In this document: piece by piece, positions 1 to 8,558 of the stretch
Position numbering within the stretch: the first letter of the stretch is position 1
Layout: the number at the start of each line of letters is the position of its first letter
NCBI RefSeq assembly: GCF_039531165.1
Contig: NZ_BAAAPN010000035.1
Span: forward strand, 39,605-103,604
Reading direction: 5' to 3'
From: Nostocoides_A vanveenii
GTDB taxonomy: Bacteria > Actinomycetota > Actinomycetes > Actinomycetales > Dermatophilaceae
DNA length: 64,000 nucleotides
Made by a program: the position numbers and the translations under genes
Notes under the pieces: generated by a model
Databases searched by the model: none
Told to the model about the DNA's origin: nothing
What the model saw: the letters and a program-made list of their open reading frames with translations, nothing else

Positions 1-467
1 ACCGACGTGACGATGTTCTGATATCCGGTGCACCGGCACAGATTCCCCGACACCGCCTCGCGCGCTTCCTCCTCGCTGGGGGTGGGGTTCTCGGCGAGGT
101 AGGCCGTGATTGTCGTGATGAAACCCGGTGTGCAGAAACCACATTGGAGACCGTGGCATTCGGTGAAGGCTTGCTGGACGGGTCCCATCGCGTCGATCGT
201 GCCGCAGCCCTCAACCGTCGTCAGGTCGCGCCCGATGGCCTGCACGGCGAACATCAGACAGGAGCGCACCGGCCGGCCGTCGAGAAGCACTGTGCACGCG
301 CCGCAAACGCCATGCTCACAGCCGACATGCGTGCCGGTCAGCCGCAGGTCGTGGCGCAGGAAATCCGAGAGCAGCCGGCGCGCGGGCACCGAGGCGCTGC
401 AGCCGACGCCGTTGACGGTGACCTGCACCGGGATCAGCACGTCGGCGCCATAGGTCGTCTCGGTCAT
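1..467 (-). CDS. 2Fe-2S subunit of a molybdenum hydroxylase (xanthine dehydrogenase/CoxS type), 3' end outside window
   Basis: This is the small electron-transfer subunit of a three-subunit molybdenum hydroxylase; it passes electrons from the molybdopterin subunit to FAD through two 2Fe-2S clusters. About 155 residues are visible. The plant-ferredoxin-like cluster is CEHGVCGACTVLLDG followed by a later Cys (RSC), and the second cluster is given by CGFC and CRC near the end of the visible part. The ATG at 467 overlaps the TGA of the FAD subunit gene (ATGA), so the two are translationally coupled. The large Mo subunit is expected just beyond the left edge. The substrate cannot be read from this subunit; xanthine/hypoxanthine is inferred from the PucR regulator and nucleobase permease next to it, and a CO dehydrogenase-like or other aromatic hydroxylase is the alternative. 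Confidence 0.93.
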   Translation of the reverse strand, partial: MTETTYGADVLIPVQVTVNGVGCSASVPARRLLSDFLRHDLRLTGTHVGCEHGVCGACTVLLDGRPVRSCLMFAVQAIGRDLTTVEGCGTIDAMGPVQQAFTECHGLQCGFCTPGFITTITAYLAENPTPSEEEAREAVSGNLCRCTGYQNIVTS

Positions 468-1324
468 CGGGCCATCACCTCAGCAACGAGTCGGCGAGTC
501 AGTTCGCCGGCGAGCATGCGCCGGTAGTCCGCGCTCGCGTGGATATCGGACTCGGGCTGCACGTGCGCGCGCACCGCACCGATCAGATCGTCGGCGCGCG
601 CCGCCACGTCCGCCTGGGTGGTCCCGACGAGTACCGCCGTCAGATCGAGAACGCTGGGCACATCGGTGACCGAGACGTATGCCGCTCGCGCCCGCGCGAT
701 CGCCCCCTCCTGACACGTGAGCGCAACTCCCACGCCGGCGAGTGCGTAATCCCCACGGCGTCGGGCCGACTCGGTGAAACCCGTGCGGGTGCCACTCGGG
801 AAGCGGCCGAAGCGGACCGCGACAACGACCTCGTCGGCCCCAATGGCGATCTCCAACGGGCCCGCGAAGAAGTCATGCGCGGAGATCTCTCGCGCGCCCG
901 CCGGGCCCTGCACCTCGACGATGGCATCGGTCAGCACAGCGATCGACGGCATCTCGCCGGCGGCGTCCGCATGGGCGATCGAGCCCACGGTCGTGCCGCG
1001 GTTGCGGATCGCAGGGTGCGCCACGTTGAGGAGAGCCTGCCGCAGGAGGGGAAGTGCGGCATACACCTCGTCGGAGCGCTCGACGTCGCGGTGGCGGACG
1101 GTCGCACCGACGCGTACGGCATCCTCGGTGACGGTGACGGTATCGAGGCCGGCGACCTGGTTGATGTCGATCAGGTGGGCCGGGGCGGCCAGGCGCATGG
1201 ACAGCATCGGGATGAGGCTCTGGCCACCCGCGAGCACCTTGCCGTCGTGACCGACCTCGCCGAGCACGGCCACGGCCTCATCGAGGCTTCGCGGGGCGTG
1301 ATACGCGAAGGGTGCGGGCTTCAT
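464..1324 (-). CDS. FAD-binding subunit of a molybdenum hydroxylase (xanthine dehydrogenase/CoxM type)
   Basis: This 286-residue protein is the FAD subunit of the CoxSML/XdhABC class and takes electrons from the 2Fe-2S subunit. The N-terminal FAD-binding domain carries the typical AGGQSLIPML motif at residues 32-41 and a second flavin-contact region (NRGTTVGSIAHADAAGE). The C-terminal CO-dehydrogenase flavoprotein domain follows. Length is normal for the family. It is the gene upstream of the 2Fe-2S subunit, with a 4-bp overlap. The order on the minus strand is permease, FAD subunit, 2Fe-2S subunit, and presumably the Mo subunit outside the window. The purine substrate is inferred from context only. 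Confidence 0.93.
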   Translation of the reverse strand: MKPAPFAYHAPRSLDEAVAVLGEVGHDGKVLAGGQSLIPMLSMRLAAPAHLIDINQVAGLDTVTVTEDAVRVGATVRHRDVERSDEVYAALPLLRQALLNVAHPAIRNRGTTVGSIAHADAAGEMPSIAVLTDAIVEVQGPAGAREISAHDFFAGPLEIAIGADEVVVAVRFGRFPSGTRTGFTESARRRGDYALAGVGVALTCQEGAIARARAAYVSVTDVPSVLDLTAVLVGTTQADVAARADDLIGAVRAHVQPESDIHASADYRRMLAGELTRRLVAEVMAR

Positions 1325-1370
1325 CGCTCGATCCTGCCGTCCAAACTCATCAAGGGGAAGGGGGAATGGG

Positions 1371-1403
1371 GGCAGCCCCGAGGGACGCGCCCTCGGGGCT
1401 GCC
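1371..1403. terminator. Hairpin between permease and FAD-subunit genes
   Basis: A perfect 14-bp G+C-rich stem (arms 1371-1384 and 1390-1403) with a 5-nt loop lies just past the stop of the permease gene. No T-tract follows on the minus strand, so it may attenuate rather than fully stop transcription into the hydroxylase genes. Confidence 0.6.
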
Positions 1404-1416
1404 GGCCGGGTTCGGG

Positions 1417-2904
1417 TCAGCCCTGGGGGCGGCGGCCGTAGAAGTCCTCGGGATTGTCGTCCTGGAGCAGGTCGTCGATCCCGTCGCTGTCGCCATAGGT
1501 GTAGTCACCGACGGCGATCAGCGCGCCGTCGGCGCGGGTGCGCAGGTCCGCAGGAGCGAGCGCCTTAGCCAGGTGGTAGGCACCCACCGCGACGATCGTG
1601 CCCAGCGAGATGCCGCCGAGGCTGAAGTTGTCGGTGAACTTCATCTGGACGTCACCGACGCCGATGATGATGCCGGCCGCGACGGGGACGAGGTTGATCG
1701 GGTTGCCGAAGTCCACCCCGTTCTCCTTCCATATCTTGGCGCCGAGCAGGCCGATCATGCCGTAGAGCACCACGGTGATGCCGCCGAGGACCCCGCCGGG
1801 GATGGAGAAGACGAGGGCCCCGAACTTCGGGGAGAAGCCGAAGATGATTGCGACCAAGGCGGCGACCCAGTAGGCAGCTGTCGAGTAGACGCGGGTGGCC
1901 GCCATGACGCCGATGTTCTCGGCATACGTGGTGGTCGGCGAGCCACCGACGAAGGAGGCGAGGGTGGTGCCGACGCCGTCACCGGCGATAGCGCGTCCCA
2001 TCATCGGGTCGAGGTCCTTGCCGGTCATCTCGGCGACGGCCTTGACGTGCCCGGTGTTCTCCGCGATCAGCGCGATAACGGCGGGCAGGACGAGCAGGAT
2101 CGCCGCCATGGAGAAGCTCGGCATGTGCCAGCCGGCCACCTCCATGCCATCCGCCCCGGTCGTCGTCTTGAGGGGCAGGCCCAACCAGGACGCCGAGCCC
2201 ACTCCCGAGGTGTTCCACCGCACGTGCTCGGTCGCTTCGGTTGCCCCACCGAGGACCGACGTGATCGGGCCGGCGGTCTTGTCCAGGATCCACGAAAGAG
2301 CGGTGCCGAAGATCAGCGCGAGGAAGACCGAGATGCGGCCGATGAAGCCCTTGAAGGCGACGGCGACGACGATGGTGAAGAGCATCGTGAGCAGTGCGAC
2401 CCATTGATCCTGCGGCCAATAGATGCCGGCAACCACCGGCGCGAGGTTGAAGCCGATGAGCATGACGACCGCGCCGGTCACGACCGGCGGTAGCACTCGG
2501 TGCAGGACACCGGACCCGAGGAAGTGAATGGCAACGCCGACAAGAGCCAGCACGATGCCGGCGATCATGATGGCGCCAGTGACGCGTGCCGAGGTGGCGC
2601 CTTCTTGCGCGCGGATCGCGGCGACGGCGCCGACGAAGGATGCCGACGTCCCGAGATAGGAGGGGACCTTTCCGTCGACGATGAGCAAGAAGATGATCGT
2701 CGCAATGCCGCTCATCATGATTGCCAGCTGCGGGTTCAGCCCCATGACCAGAGGGAAGACAAAGGTCGCGCCGAACATGGCGACGACATGCTGAGCGCCC
2801 AGACCGACGGTCTTGGCCCAGCTGAGGCGCTCGTCGGGAGCGACGACATCATCGGGGCCGGTCAGGCCCCCGTCACCATGCAACTTCCAACCAAAGGCGG
2901 CCAT
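1417..2904 (-). CDS. uraA: NCS2-family nucleobase permease, UraA/PyrP type
   Basis: This is a 495-residue polytopic nucleobase:proton symporter of the NCS2 family (14 TM segments in the UraA fold). The substrate-site motifs look like the uracil branch: AENTGH in the region of the UraA AEHIGH motif, and YAENIGVMAATRVYS, which matches UraA GENIGV rather than the QNxG of xanthine permeases. The cytoplasmic C-terminus is hydrophilic. I chose the ATG at 2904 because a GGGAG sits 6 nt upstream; a TTG two codons earlier is the alternative. The gene lies beside xanthine-dehydrogenase-type genes and a PucR regulator, so uptake of a purine or ureide intermediate is possible despite the uracil-type motif. 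Confidence 0.88.
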   Translation of the reverse strand: MAAFGWKLHGDGGLTGPDDVVAPDERLSWAKTVGLGAQHVVAMFGATFVFPLVMGLNPQLAIMMSGIATIIFLLIVDGKVPSYLGTSASFVGAVAAIRAQEGATSARVTGAIMIAGIVLALVGVAIHFLGSGVLHRVLPPVVTGAVVMLIGFNLAPVVAGIYWPQDQWVALLTMLFTIVVAVAFKGFIGRISVFLALIFGTALSWILDKTAGPITSVLGGATEATEHVRWNTSGVGSASWLGLPLKTTTGADGMEVAGWHMPSFSMAAILLVLPAVIALIAENTGHVKAVAEMTGKDLDPMMGRAIAGDGVGTTLASFVGGSPTTTYAENIGVMAATRVYSTAAYWVAALVAIIFGFSPKFGALVFSIPGGVLGGITVVLYGMIGLLGAKIWKENGVDFGNPINLVPVAAGIIIGVGDVQMKFTDNFSLGGISLGTIVAVGAYHLAKALAPADLRTRADGALIAVGDYTYGDSDGIDDLLQDDNPEDFYGRRPQG

Positions 2905-3080
2905 CGGCAACTCCCACTTCTTACGGCGTCCTTGAGACGCGTCTCACACCCACCACCAGGGTTGTTGGAACGCTAGTGCGCGCGCGGCGGCACTGAACCG
3001 AGCAGTAACTGACATGGGACGTATGCCCACGTTGGCAGGACTTGCCCGCGTGTCCGCCCCCCGTGATCTCGCCGAAACGC

Positions 3081-4493
3081 TCAGGTATGGGGCGCCGACC
3101 TGCGGCTTTGCGCCAATCCGCGCATCTCAAGCACCTTGAGGGCGAGAGCCAGCGTCAGCCGCAGTTGTGGGTCGGTCGTGAAGGGGCCAAGGATGCGCTC
3201 GAGCTTGGCGATGCGATAGCGCAGCGTGTTGTAGTGGAAGAAGAGCAAGCGCGACGCCTCGGCGACATTGAGATTGGTGTCGATGAGCACGGCGAGGGTC
3301 AGGCGCAGGTCGGCGTTCTCCGGGCTGTCGTCGGTGGCCAGCTCGCCGAGGGCATCGGTGACGAACTGGCGCAGTTCTTCGGAATCCGGGACCAGGGACA
3401 GCAGCCGGTAGATCCCCAACTCGTCGAAGTGCGTGATCGCGCCGGCGCCGTGTTTCTGGCGGCCGACGGCGGCAGCCCGCAAGGCCTCGGCATACGCCAT
3501 CGGGAGGGACTCGATCGCCGTGATCGGGCGGGAGACGCCGGTGGAGAAGGTGCGGCGACCACCGCCGCCGTCGCCGCGGACGATGCGGGCGAGGTCGGTG
3601 ACGATCGCCATGATCTTCTCGGTCGCCATCTCTGGCGGCAGCGGCAGCAGCGCCACGATCTCTTGACTGAAACCCATCACCGGAACCCGGCGATCCCGTG
3701 CCCCCACCGCGCGGATCCAGGCGCGGGCGAAGCGCTGCTGAAGGGCGCGGACCTCCTCGGAGTCGCGGTGCGTGAAGGTGTCGTTCTCATCGGTCTCCGC
3801 GACCACGACGACCATCCGGTCGGTCAGCGTCCAACCGAGGCTGTCCGCGTGGGCGATGGCCTCGGCCGTGCTGCCCGCACGTCCGGCCAGAGCGTCGCGA
3901 AGGAATTCAGCGCGGTACTTGCTCTCGACGGCGGTCACGGCCTGCTCGCGGGCAATGGCAAGGGCGGCCACGGTCGCCGAACGCTCCAGAAGATGAATAT
4001 CGTTGCGCGACAGGGCCCGATCCTTGGCGAAGGCGACGATGCGGCCCTCCACCCCGCTGCCGCCGATGATCCGGACGGTCGCCCGACGCACCCAATCGGC
4101 GTCGCCGGACCGCTCGCCGACCATCTCGTGCTCGACGAGGAACCGGCCGGTGGGGTCGAAGGCCGAGGTGGCTGCCGCCTCCTCGATGGCCGCTGAGTCG
4201 CCGGCCTGGGCGATCACCCGGCCGTCGGTTGTCGTGATCATGACGACGGTCTCCATGAGGGCGGCGAGCGCCTCGCACAGGTCGGCCAGGGAGCCGCCGG
4301 CCACCACGATGGAGAGCAGCGACCGGTGGACTTCGTCCTCACGACGCAAGGCAGCGATCAGCTGCCCGGCGAGGGCGCGCAGCTCGGGCTCGGCGAGGGT
4401 GTCCGGGATCTGGGGCGGCAGTTCACCGGGCGTCATGGTGGTTCCGAGAAGGTCGAGCCCCGAGCCGGTCCGATCGTTGGCAACATTCACCAT
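3081..4493 (-). CDS. PucR-type transcriptional regulator
   Basis: This 470-residue regulator ends in a PucR-family helix-turn-helix of the HTH_30 type (last ~60 residues: LTLAVLIDTNLNVAEAS, then FHYNTLRYRIAKLERILG). The N-terminal half is a GAF-like sensory region (VVMITTTDGRVIAQAGD) and a middle CdaR/GGDEF-like region joins the two. PucR proteins activate purine-catabolism genes in response to pathway intermediates such as allantoin. The gene sits between the permease/hydroxylase genes and the divergent allH-allFG pair, so it is the obvious local regulator. No Shine-Dalgarno sequence precedes the ATG, and its first codons lie inside one copy of a 19-bp direct repeat, which suggests autoregulation. 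Confidence 0.9.
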   Translation of the reverse strand: MVNVANDRTGSGLDLLGTTMTPGELPPQIPDTLAEPELRALAGQLIAALRREDEVHRSLLSIVVAGGSLADLCEALAALMETVVMITTTDGRVIAQAGDSAAIEEAAATSAFDPTGRFLVEHEMVGERSGDADWVRRATVRIIGGSGVEGRIVAFAKDRALSRNDIHLLERSATVAALAIAREQAVTAVESKYRAEFLRDALAGRAGSTAEAIAHADSLGWTLTDRMVVVVAETDENDTFTHRDSEEVRALQQRFARAWIRAVGARDRRVPVMGFSQEIVALLPLPPEMATEKIMAIVTDLARIVRGDGGGGRRTFSTGVSRPITAIESLPMAYAEALRAAAVGRQKHGAGAITHFDELGIYRLLSLVPDSEELRQFVTDALGELATDDSPENADLRLTLAVLIDTNLNVAEASRLLFFHYNTLRYRIAKLERILGPFTTDPQLRLTLALALKVLEMRGLAQSRRSAPHT

Positions 4494-4555
4494 TGGCCGA
4501 TCGTAGACGGCAGAAGTTTCAGGAGATAGCCACCTTCGTTGGCAAGATTCTCCAT
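4475..4555. promoter_or_regulatory. Imperfect 19-bp direct repeat at the PucR/allH divergent interval
   Basis: Two copies of CGTTGGCAASATTCWCCAT lie at 4475-4493 and 4537-4555 and differ at two positions. One copy covers the PucR start codon; the other lies 35 bp before allH. The core CGTTGGCA recurs at 3030-3037, upstream of the uraA-type permease. This is a candidate binding site for the neighbouring PucR protein; that role is inference. Confidence 0.5.
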
Positions 4556-4590
4556 CCGAGTTGCCGCCGAGTCCCCGCTAGCGTCGGGGA

Positions 4591-5307
4591 ATGCTGCTCG
4601 CCGCCCGCTCGCCGCTCGCGCCCTCGTGCGGGGTCGGCTCCGGCCGCGGCGAGAAGTCGTGGCGGGTGCTGGGGGCCTTCCCGACGGCCCTGTATGCCGG
4701 TCATCCCGAGCACGGCGTGCTGGCCGTCGTCACCTCTGACGGGTTGGCCTTGCCGACCGCGTGGCGGCTGCCCGTGGCGTCCTCGCAGGTGCGGTGGGGC
4801 GTAGGTGCTGGCGATCCCCTCCAGGTGGGCGTGTCAGAGATCCGGCTCCCGCACAACACGATTCGCGCCGTGCGCACGTGGCGACCCGCCCGGGTGCATC
4901 CCTGCGGCGCTCGCGCCCGTGGGTCGGGGGTGATGCGGGACGACTGGATTGAGGATCGGATCGGACGTGGCCCGGGGCTGACACCCGAGGGCGATGACGA
5001 GATCTGCGGCGCCCTCCTGGTCGCGTACGCCGCCGGCGATCCGCACCTGAGTGACGTCGCCCACGGCCTGCTTCACCGCACCACCGCCCTGTCCGCGTCC
5101 CTAGTCGCGGCGGCGATCGACGGCTACGCCGTCCCCGAACTCGTGACCTATGCCGATGCCGCCCTGCGCGGCCGGCCCACCAACGGGCTGCGTGCGCAGG
5201 TCTCGCACATCGGGCATACGTCCGGCTCAGCGCTTTTGCGCGGCGTTGACCACGCCATCGCCAACCTGACCATCGCCAACCTCACCAAGGAGCGCCTCAG
5301 TGCCTGA
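4591..5307 (+). CDS. allH: AllH-like DUF2877 subunit of oxamate carbamoyltransferase
   Basis: This 238-residue protein belongs to the DUF2877 family (YlbF/AllH in Escherichia coli). The family signature GLTPEGDDEICGALL is at about residues 130-144. In E. coli, AllF, AllG and AllH (formerly FdrA, YlbE, YlbF) together form oxamate carbamoyltransferase, which converts oxalurate plus phosphate to oxamate plus carbamoyl phosphate in anaerobic allantoin catabolism. Here the gene overlaps the start of a fused AllF-AllG gene by 8 bp, so all three parts are present as two polypeptides. The ATG has GGGGA directly against it rather than a spaced Shine-Dalgarno, so a leaderless transcript is possible. 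Confidence 0.85.
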   Translation: MLLAARSPLAPSCGVGSGRGEKSWRVLGAFPTALYAGHPEHGVLAVVTSDGLALPTAWRLPVASSQVRWGVGAGDPLQVGVSEIRLPHNTIRAVRTWRPARVHPCGARARGSGVMRDDWIEDRIGRGPGLTPEGDDEICGALLVAYAAGDPHLSDVAHGLLHRTTALSASLVAAAIDGYAVPELVTYADAALRGRPTNGLRAQVSHIGHTSGSALLRGVDHAIANLTIANLTKERLSA

Positions 5308-8300
5308 ATTCGTCGATGTCCGCGGGGGCGCCTACTACGACTCCGTGACGCTGATGCACGTCTCGAAGCTCATCGCGACCACACCCGGCATCAGCGCCGC
5401 CCAGGTCGCGATGGGCACCGACCTCAATCTCGAGGTGCTCGCCGGCATGGGCTTCAGCCTGCCGGACGGGATCGGCGTGAACGACGTCGTCGTCGCGCTG
5501 CGCGGTGCGACGTCGGAGGCCGCCGACGCGGGACTCGCCGCGGTGGATCAGGCCCTGGCCGAGTTGACGGCCAACTCCCGCAACACATCCGGCTTCGGCT
5601 CGGCGCCCGAGCCGGTGACCCTCGGCGGCGCGATCGCCGCCGGTGACGCGTCGCTGGCGCTGATCTCGGTGCCCGGCGAGCACGCCGCCGCCGAGGCGAT
5701 GGACGCCATCGACGCCGGCGTCAGCGTGATGCTGTTCAGTGACAATGTCGCGGTCGCCGACGAGGTCGCGCTCAAGGATGCGGCCACGGCGCGCGGGGTG
5801 CTGGTCATGGGGCCGGACTGCGGCACGGCCGTAGTCAGCGGGGTGGCTCTGGGCTTTGCGAACGTGGTCGCGGCCGGCTCGGTCGGGCTAGTCGCCGCGT
5901 CGGGAACAGGCGCCCAGCAGGTGATGTGTCTGCTCGACGCAGCCGGCGTGGGGGTCAGTCACGTGCTGGGCGTCGGCGGTCGCGATCTGTCGGCCCCCGT
6001 CGGTGGACGCGCAACACGGCAGGCGCTCGCGATGCTCGCGGCCGACGAGGGGACGACCTCGATCATCGTCGTCTCGAAGCCGCCTGCGCCCGAGGTGCTC
6101 GCCGCACTCGAGACGTATGCCGTTGGGATGGGCAAGCCGGTGCACTGGGCGATCCTGGGGGCCGGCCGGCCGGACCTGACCGCGTCCGTCGAGTCGGCGC
6201 TCGCGGCTACCGGCGCGAATCTGCCTGAGGCGTGGCCGCATTGGGGCGACGCACGTGGATCGGGTGCCGTGGGCGGGCCCACGGGCGAGGCACCTGCGGG
6301 AGCTTCGCCGGCGGCGGGACACGGCGCGCGCCTGCGCGGGCTCTTCTGCGGAGGCACGCTCGCCGACGAAGCGATGATCATCGCCGGCTCAACGCTCGGC
6401 GCGATCCGCTCGAATATCCCGCTCGCGCCCGAACTTGCCCTGGGCGACGACCTGGCCGCCGAGAGTGGGCATGTGGTCATCGACTTCGGCGACGACGGCC
6501 TGACGCGCGGGCGCGCGCACCCGATGATCGACCCGTCCCTGCGCGCCGAGCGGATCCGCGCTGAAGGCCAGGATCCGACGTGCGGTGTGCTCCTGCTCGA
6601 TCTGGTGCTCGGCTATGGCTCGCATCCCGATCCGGCCGGTGATCTCGCCTTGGCGATCCGGTCTGCCCGGGCGAGCGCTGCGCTCGCGGGTCGGGAGTTG
6701 CCGGTGGTGGTGGCGCTCGTGGGCACGCAGGGCGACCCGCAGGGCCTGGAGGCCTGTGCCACGGCGCTCGTTGCCGCGGGAGCCAGGGTGTACCTCTCGA
6801 ATGCCGAAGCCGCGCGCGCGGCCGTTTCCCTACTCGGCGTTGCCGTAGCGGAGGCGACGACATCCGTTGCCACGGAAGGCGACCCGCCTACGGAAGGCGA
6901 GCCAGCCGCGGACGGCGAGCCAGCCGCGGATAGTGAGCCAGCCGCGAAAGACGAGCCGGCCGCGGATGGTGGGCCGGCCGCGGATGGCGGGCCACGGCAT
7001 ACGGGCAATCCGGCGGGGTTGCCCGCCGAGCCGGCCGTCGCGACGGTCGGCGTGGGCCTGTTCAGCGAGGCGCTCGTCGCCCAGGCGGTGCGGGTGATCG
7101 AGACGCGCTGGCAGCCGCCGCTGGCCGGCGCGAACCCGGCAGACATCCGCAGCGTCCTGCTCGACTCGCGACGCGAGGCAGCCAACCAGCTGGCGTTCGA
7201 GCGGATGACCGCCGCCGGCGCCGACCTGGTGGACGTGCGCCCGGCGGCCGAGGCCTTGGGCCTGGAGCGCGGGACCTTCCTGCACGCCGGTCCGCCGCTG
7301 GAGTGGGAGCGAGCCAGCGGACCGATGAGGGGTGCGCTGATCGGCGCGATGATCTTCGAGGGCATGGCCGCGACACCGGAGGAAGCCGAGGCGAAACTCG
7401 CTGCGGGAGAAGGCATCACGTTCGAGCCTTGCCACCATCGCGATGCGGTGGGCCCGATGGCCGGTGTGATCAGCCCGAGCATGTGGGTCTACGAGTTGCA
7501 CGACCCGGTGCACGACAACCGGTCCTGGTGCTCGCTCAACGAAGGACTGGGCAAGGTGCTGCGCTATGGCGCCTACGGCGCGGAGGTCATCGACCGGCTG
7601 CACTGGATGAACTCGGTCCTCGGGCCGTTGTTGCAGCAGGCGGCGCGCAAGGCCGAGCGGATCGACATCAAGGCGATCATCGCCCAAATGCTGCAGATGG
7701 GCGACGAGGGCCACAACCGTAACCGCGCCGGCTCGCTGATGTTGCTGCGCGAGTTGCTTCCGCACCTGATCACGGCCGACGGTTCGCCAACGGATATCGC
7801 TGAGGCCGTGCGCTTTTCGGGCGCAAACGAGCACTTCTTCCTCAATCTCGGTATGCCCGCGTGCAAGCTCGCGACGCTCGCCGCGCACGGCATCCCGGGC
7901 TCGAGCATCGTGACGACGATGGCGCGCAATGGCACCGACTTCGGCATCCGCGTGTCCGGCACCGGCGAGCAGTGGTTCACCGGGCCGGCCAACACGCCGG
8001 AGGGTCTTTTCCTCGGGTCCTACGGCCCGGAGGACGCGAATCCCGACATCGGAGACTCTGCCATCACCGAGACCGCCGGCATCGGCGGCGTGGCCATGGC
8101 GGCGGCTCCGGCCATCGTGAAATTCGTCGGTGGGGACGTGCCCTTCGCGCTGCAAGCGACGCAGAAGATGTACGCGATCACTCAAGGCGAGCACGCGAGC
8201 TACCAAATCCCGATCCTCGAATTCCGCGGCACCCCAACGGGAATCGACGTCACGAAGGTCGTGCGCACCGGCATCCTGCCGCAGATCAACACTGGCATGG

Positions 8301-8404
8301 CCGGCCGGGTCGCCGGCACCGGCCAGGTCGGCGCCGGCCTGGTTAACCCGCCCGAGCAGTGCTTCACGCTCGCCCTGGACGCACTCGCTCGACTCGCTTC
8401 CTAG
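5300..8404 (+). CDS. Fused AllF (FdrA)-AllG (DUF1116) oxamate carbamoyltransferase subunits
   Basis: This 1034-residue protein joins two polypeptides that are separate in E. coli. Residues 1 to about 615 are FdrA/AllF, an acyl-CoA synthetase-like protein with succinyl-CoA-synthetase folds: SVTLMHVSKLI near the start, FSDNV and VMGPDCGTAVVSG at 160-180, and IDFGDDGLTRGRAHPMIDP at 395-413. From about 620 the DUF1116/YlbE/AllG part begins (NQLAFERM, EPCHHRDAVGPMAG, GDEGHNRNRAGS, SGTGEQWFTGPA) and runs to the end. An alanine/glutamate/proline-rich repeat linker (about 520-575) is inserted before the last strand of the FdrA part. The GTG start has AAGGAG about 8 nt upstream and lies inside allH. 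The product would make carbamoyl phosphate from oxalurate. Whether it is active as a fusion is not shown by sequence. Confidence 0.87.
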   Translation: MPEFVDVRGGAYYDSVTLMHVSKLIATTPGISAAQVAMGTDLNLEVLAGMGFSLPDGIGVNDVVVALRGATSEAADAGLAAVDQALAELTANSRNTSGFGSAPEPVTLGGAIAAGDASLALISVPGEHAAAEAMDAIDAGVSVMLFSDNVAVADEVALKDAATARGVLVMGPDCGTAVVSGVALGFANVVAAGSVGLVAASGTGAQQVMCLLDAAGVGVSHVLGVGGRDLSAPVGGRATRQALAMLAADEGTTSIIVVSKPPAPEVLAALETYAVGMGKPVHWAILGAGRPDLTASVESALAATGANLPEAWPHWGDARGSGAVGGPTGEAPAGASPAAGHGARLRGLFCGGTLADEAMIIAGSTLGAIRSNIPLAPELALGDDLAAESGHVVIDFGDDGLTRGRAHPMIDPSLRAERIRAEGQDPTCGVLLLDLVLGYGSHPDPAGDLALAIRSARASAALAGRELPVVVALVGTQGDPQGLEACATALVAAGARVYLSNAEAARAAVSLLGVAVAEATTSVATEGDPPTEGEPAADGEPAADSEPAAKDEPAADGGPAADGGPRHTGNPAGLPAEPAVATVGVGLFSEALVAQAVRVIETRWQPPLAGANPADIRSVLLDSRREAANQLAFERMTAAGADLVDVRPAAEALGLERGTFLHAGPPLEWERASGPMRGALIGAMIFEGMAATPEEAEAKLAAGEGITFEPCHHRDAVGPMAGVISPSMWVYELHDPVHDNRSWCSLNEGLGKVLRYGAYGAEVIDRLHWMNSVLGPLLQQAARKAERIDIKAIIAQMLQMGDEGHNRNRAGSLMLLRELLPHLITADGSPTDIAEAVRFSGANEHFFLNLGMPACKLATLAAHGIPGSSIVTTMARNGTDFGIRVSGTGEQWFTGPANTPEGLFLGSYGPEDANPDIGDSAITETAGIGGVAMAAAPAIVKFVGGDVPFALQATQKMYAITQGEHASYQIPILEFRGTPTGIDVTKVVRTGILPQINTGMAGRVAGTGQVGAGLVNPPEQCFTLALDALARLAS
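6857..7024 (+). repeat. Degenerate EPAADG-coding repeat inside the AllF-AllG fusion
   Basis: About seven degenerate 18-bp units encode a low-complexity acidic Pro/Ala linker of the form (E/D/G)-P-A-A-(D/K)-(G/S/D). It lies between the second Rossmann-like domain of the FdrA part and its final strand, not at the FdrA/AllG boundary. Confidence 0.7.
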
Positions 8405-8447
8405 CCGTGCCAGAGGTGTGCGAGCCTCGCAAGCGGCAGCGGCGTAG

Positions 8448-8520
8448 TGCCCCCGAGACGATTCGAACGTCCGACACCCGCTTTAGGAGAGCGGTGCTCT
8501 ATCCCCTGAGCTACGAGGGC
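8448..8520 (-). tRNA. tRNA-Arg (anticodon CCU)
   Basis: A complete 73-nt cloverleaf is visible. The 7-bp acceptor stem (GCCCTCG with CGGGGGC) contains one G-U pair. The anticodon stem CCGCT/AGCGG encloses CTCCTAA, giving anticodon CCU. The T-arm has GTTCGAATC and the discriminator base is A. CCA is not encoded. It stands alone between the AllF-AllG gene and the TetR gene. Confidence 0.95.
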
Positions 8521-8558
8521 GGGGGCCGGCGGACCGGCCAGTGAAGTCTAGGCGAGCC

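Noticed and set aside
53..1324. CO dehydrogenase operon
   Set aside because: The two visible subunits cannot distinguish CO dehydrogenase from xanthine dehydrogenase; PucR, a nucleobase permease and allFGH make the purine role more likely.
1312..2493. Long plus-strand frames opposite the uraA-type permease and elsewhere
   Set aside because: High G+C DNA opens antisense frames; the permease frame has clear family motifs and the antisense products are low-complexity.
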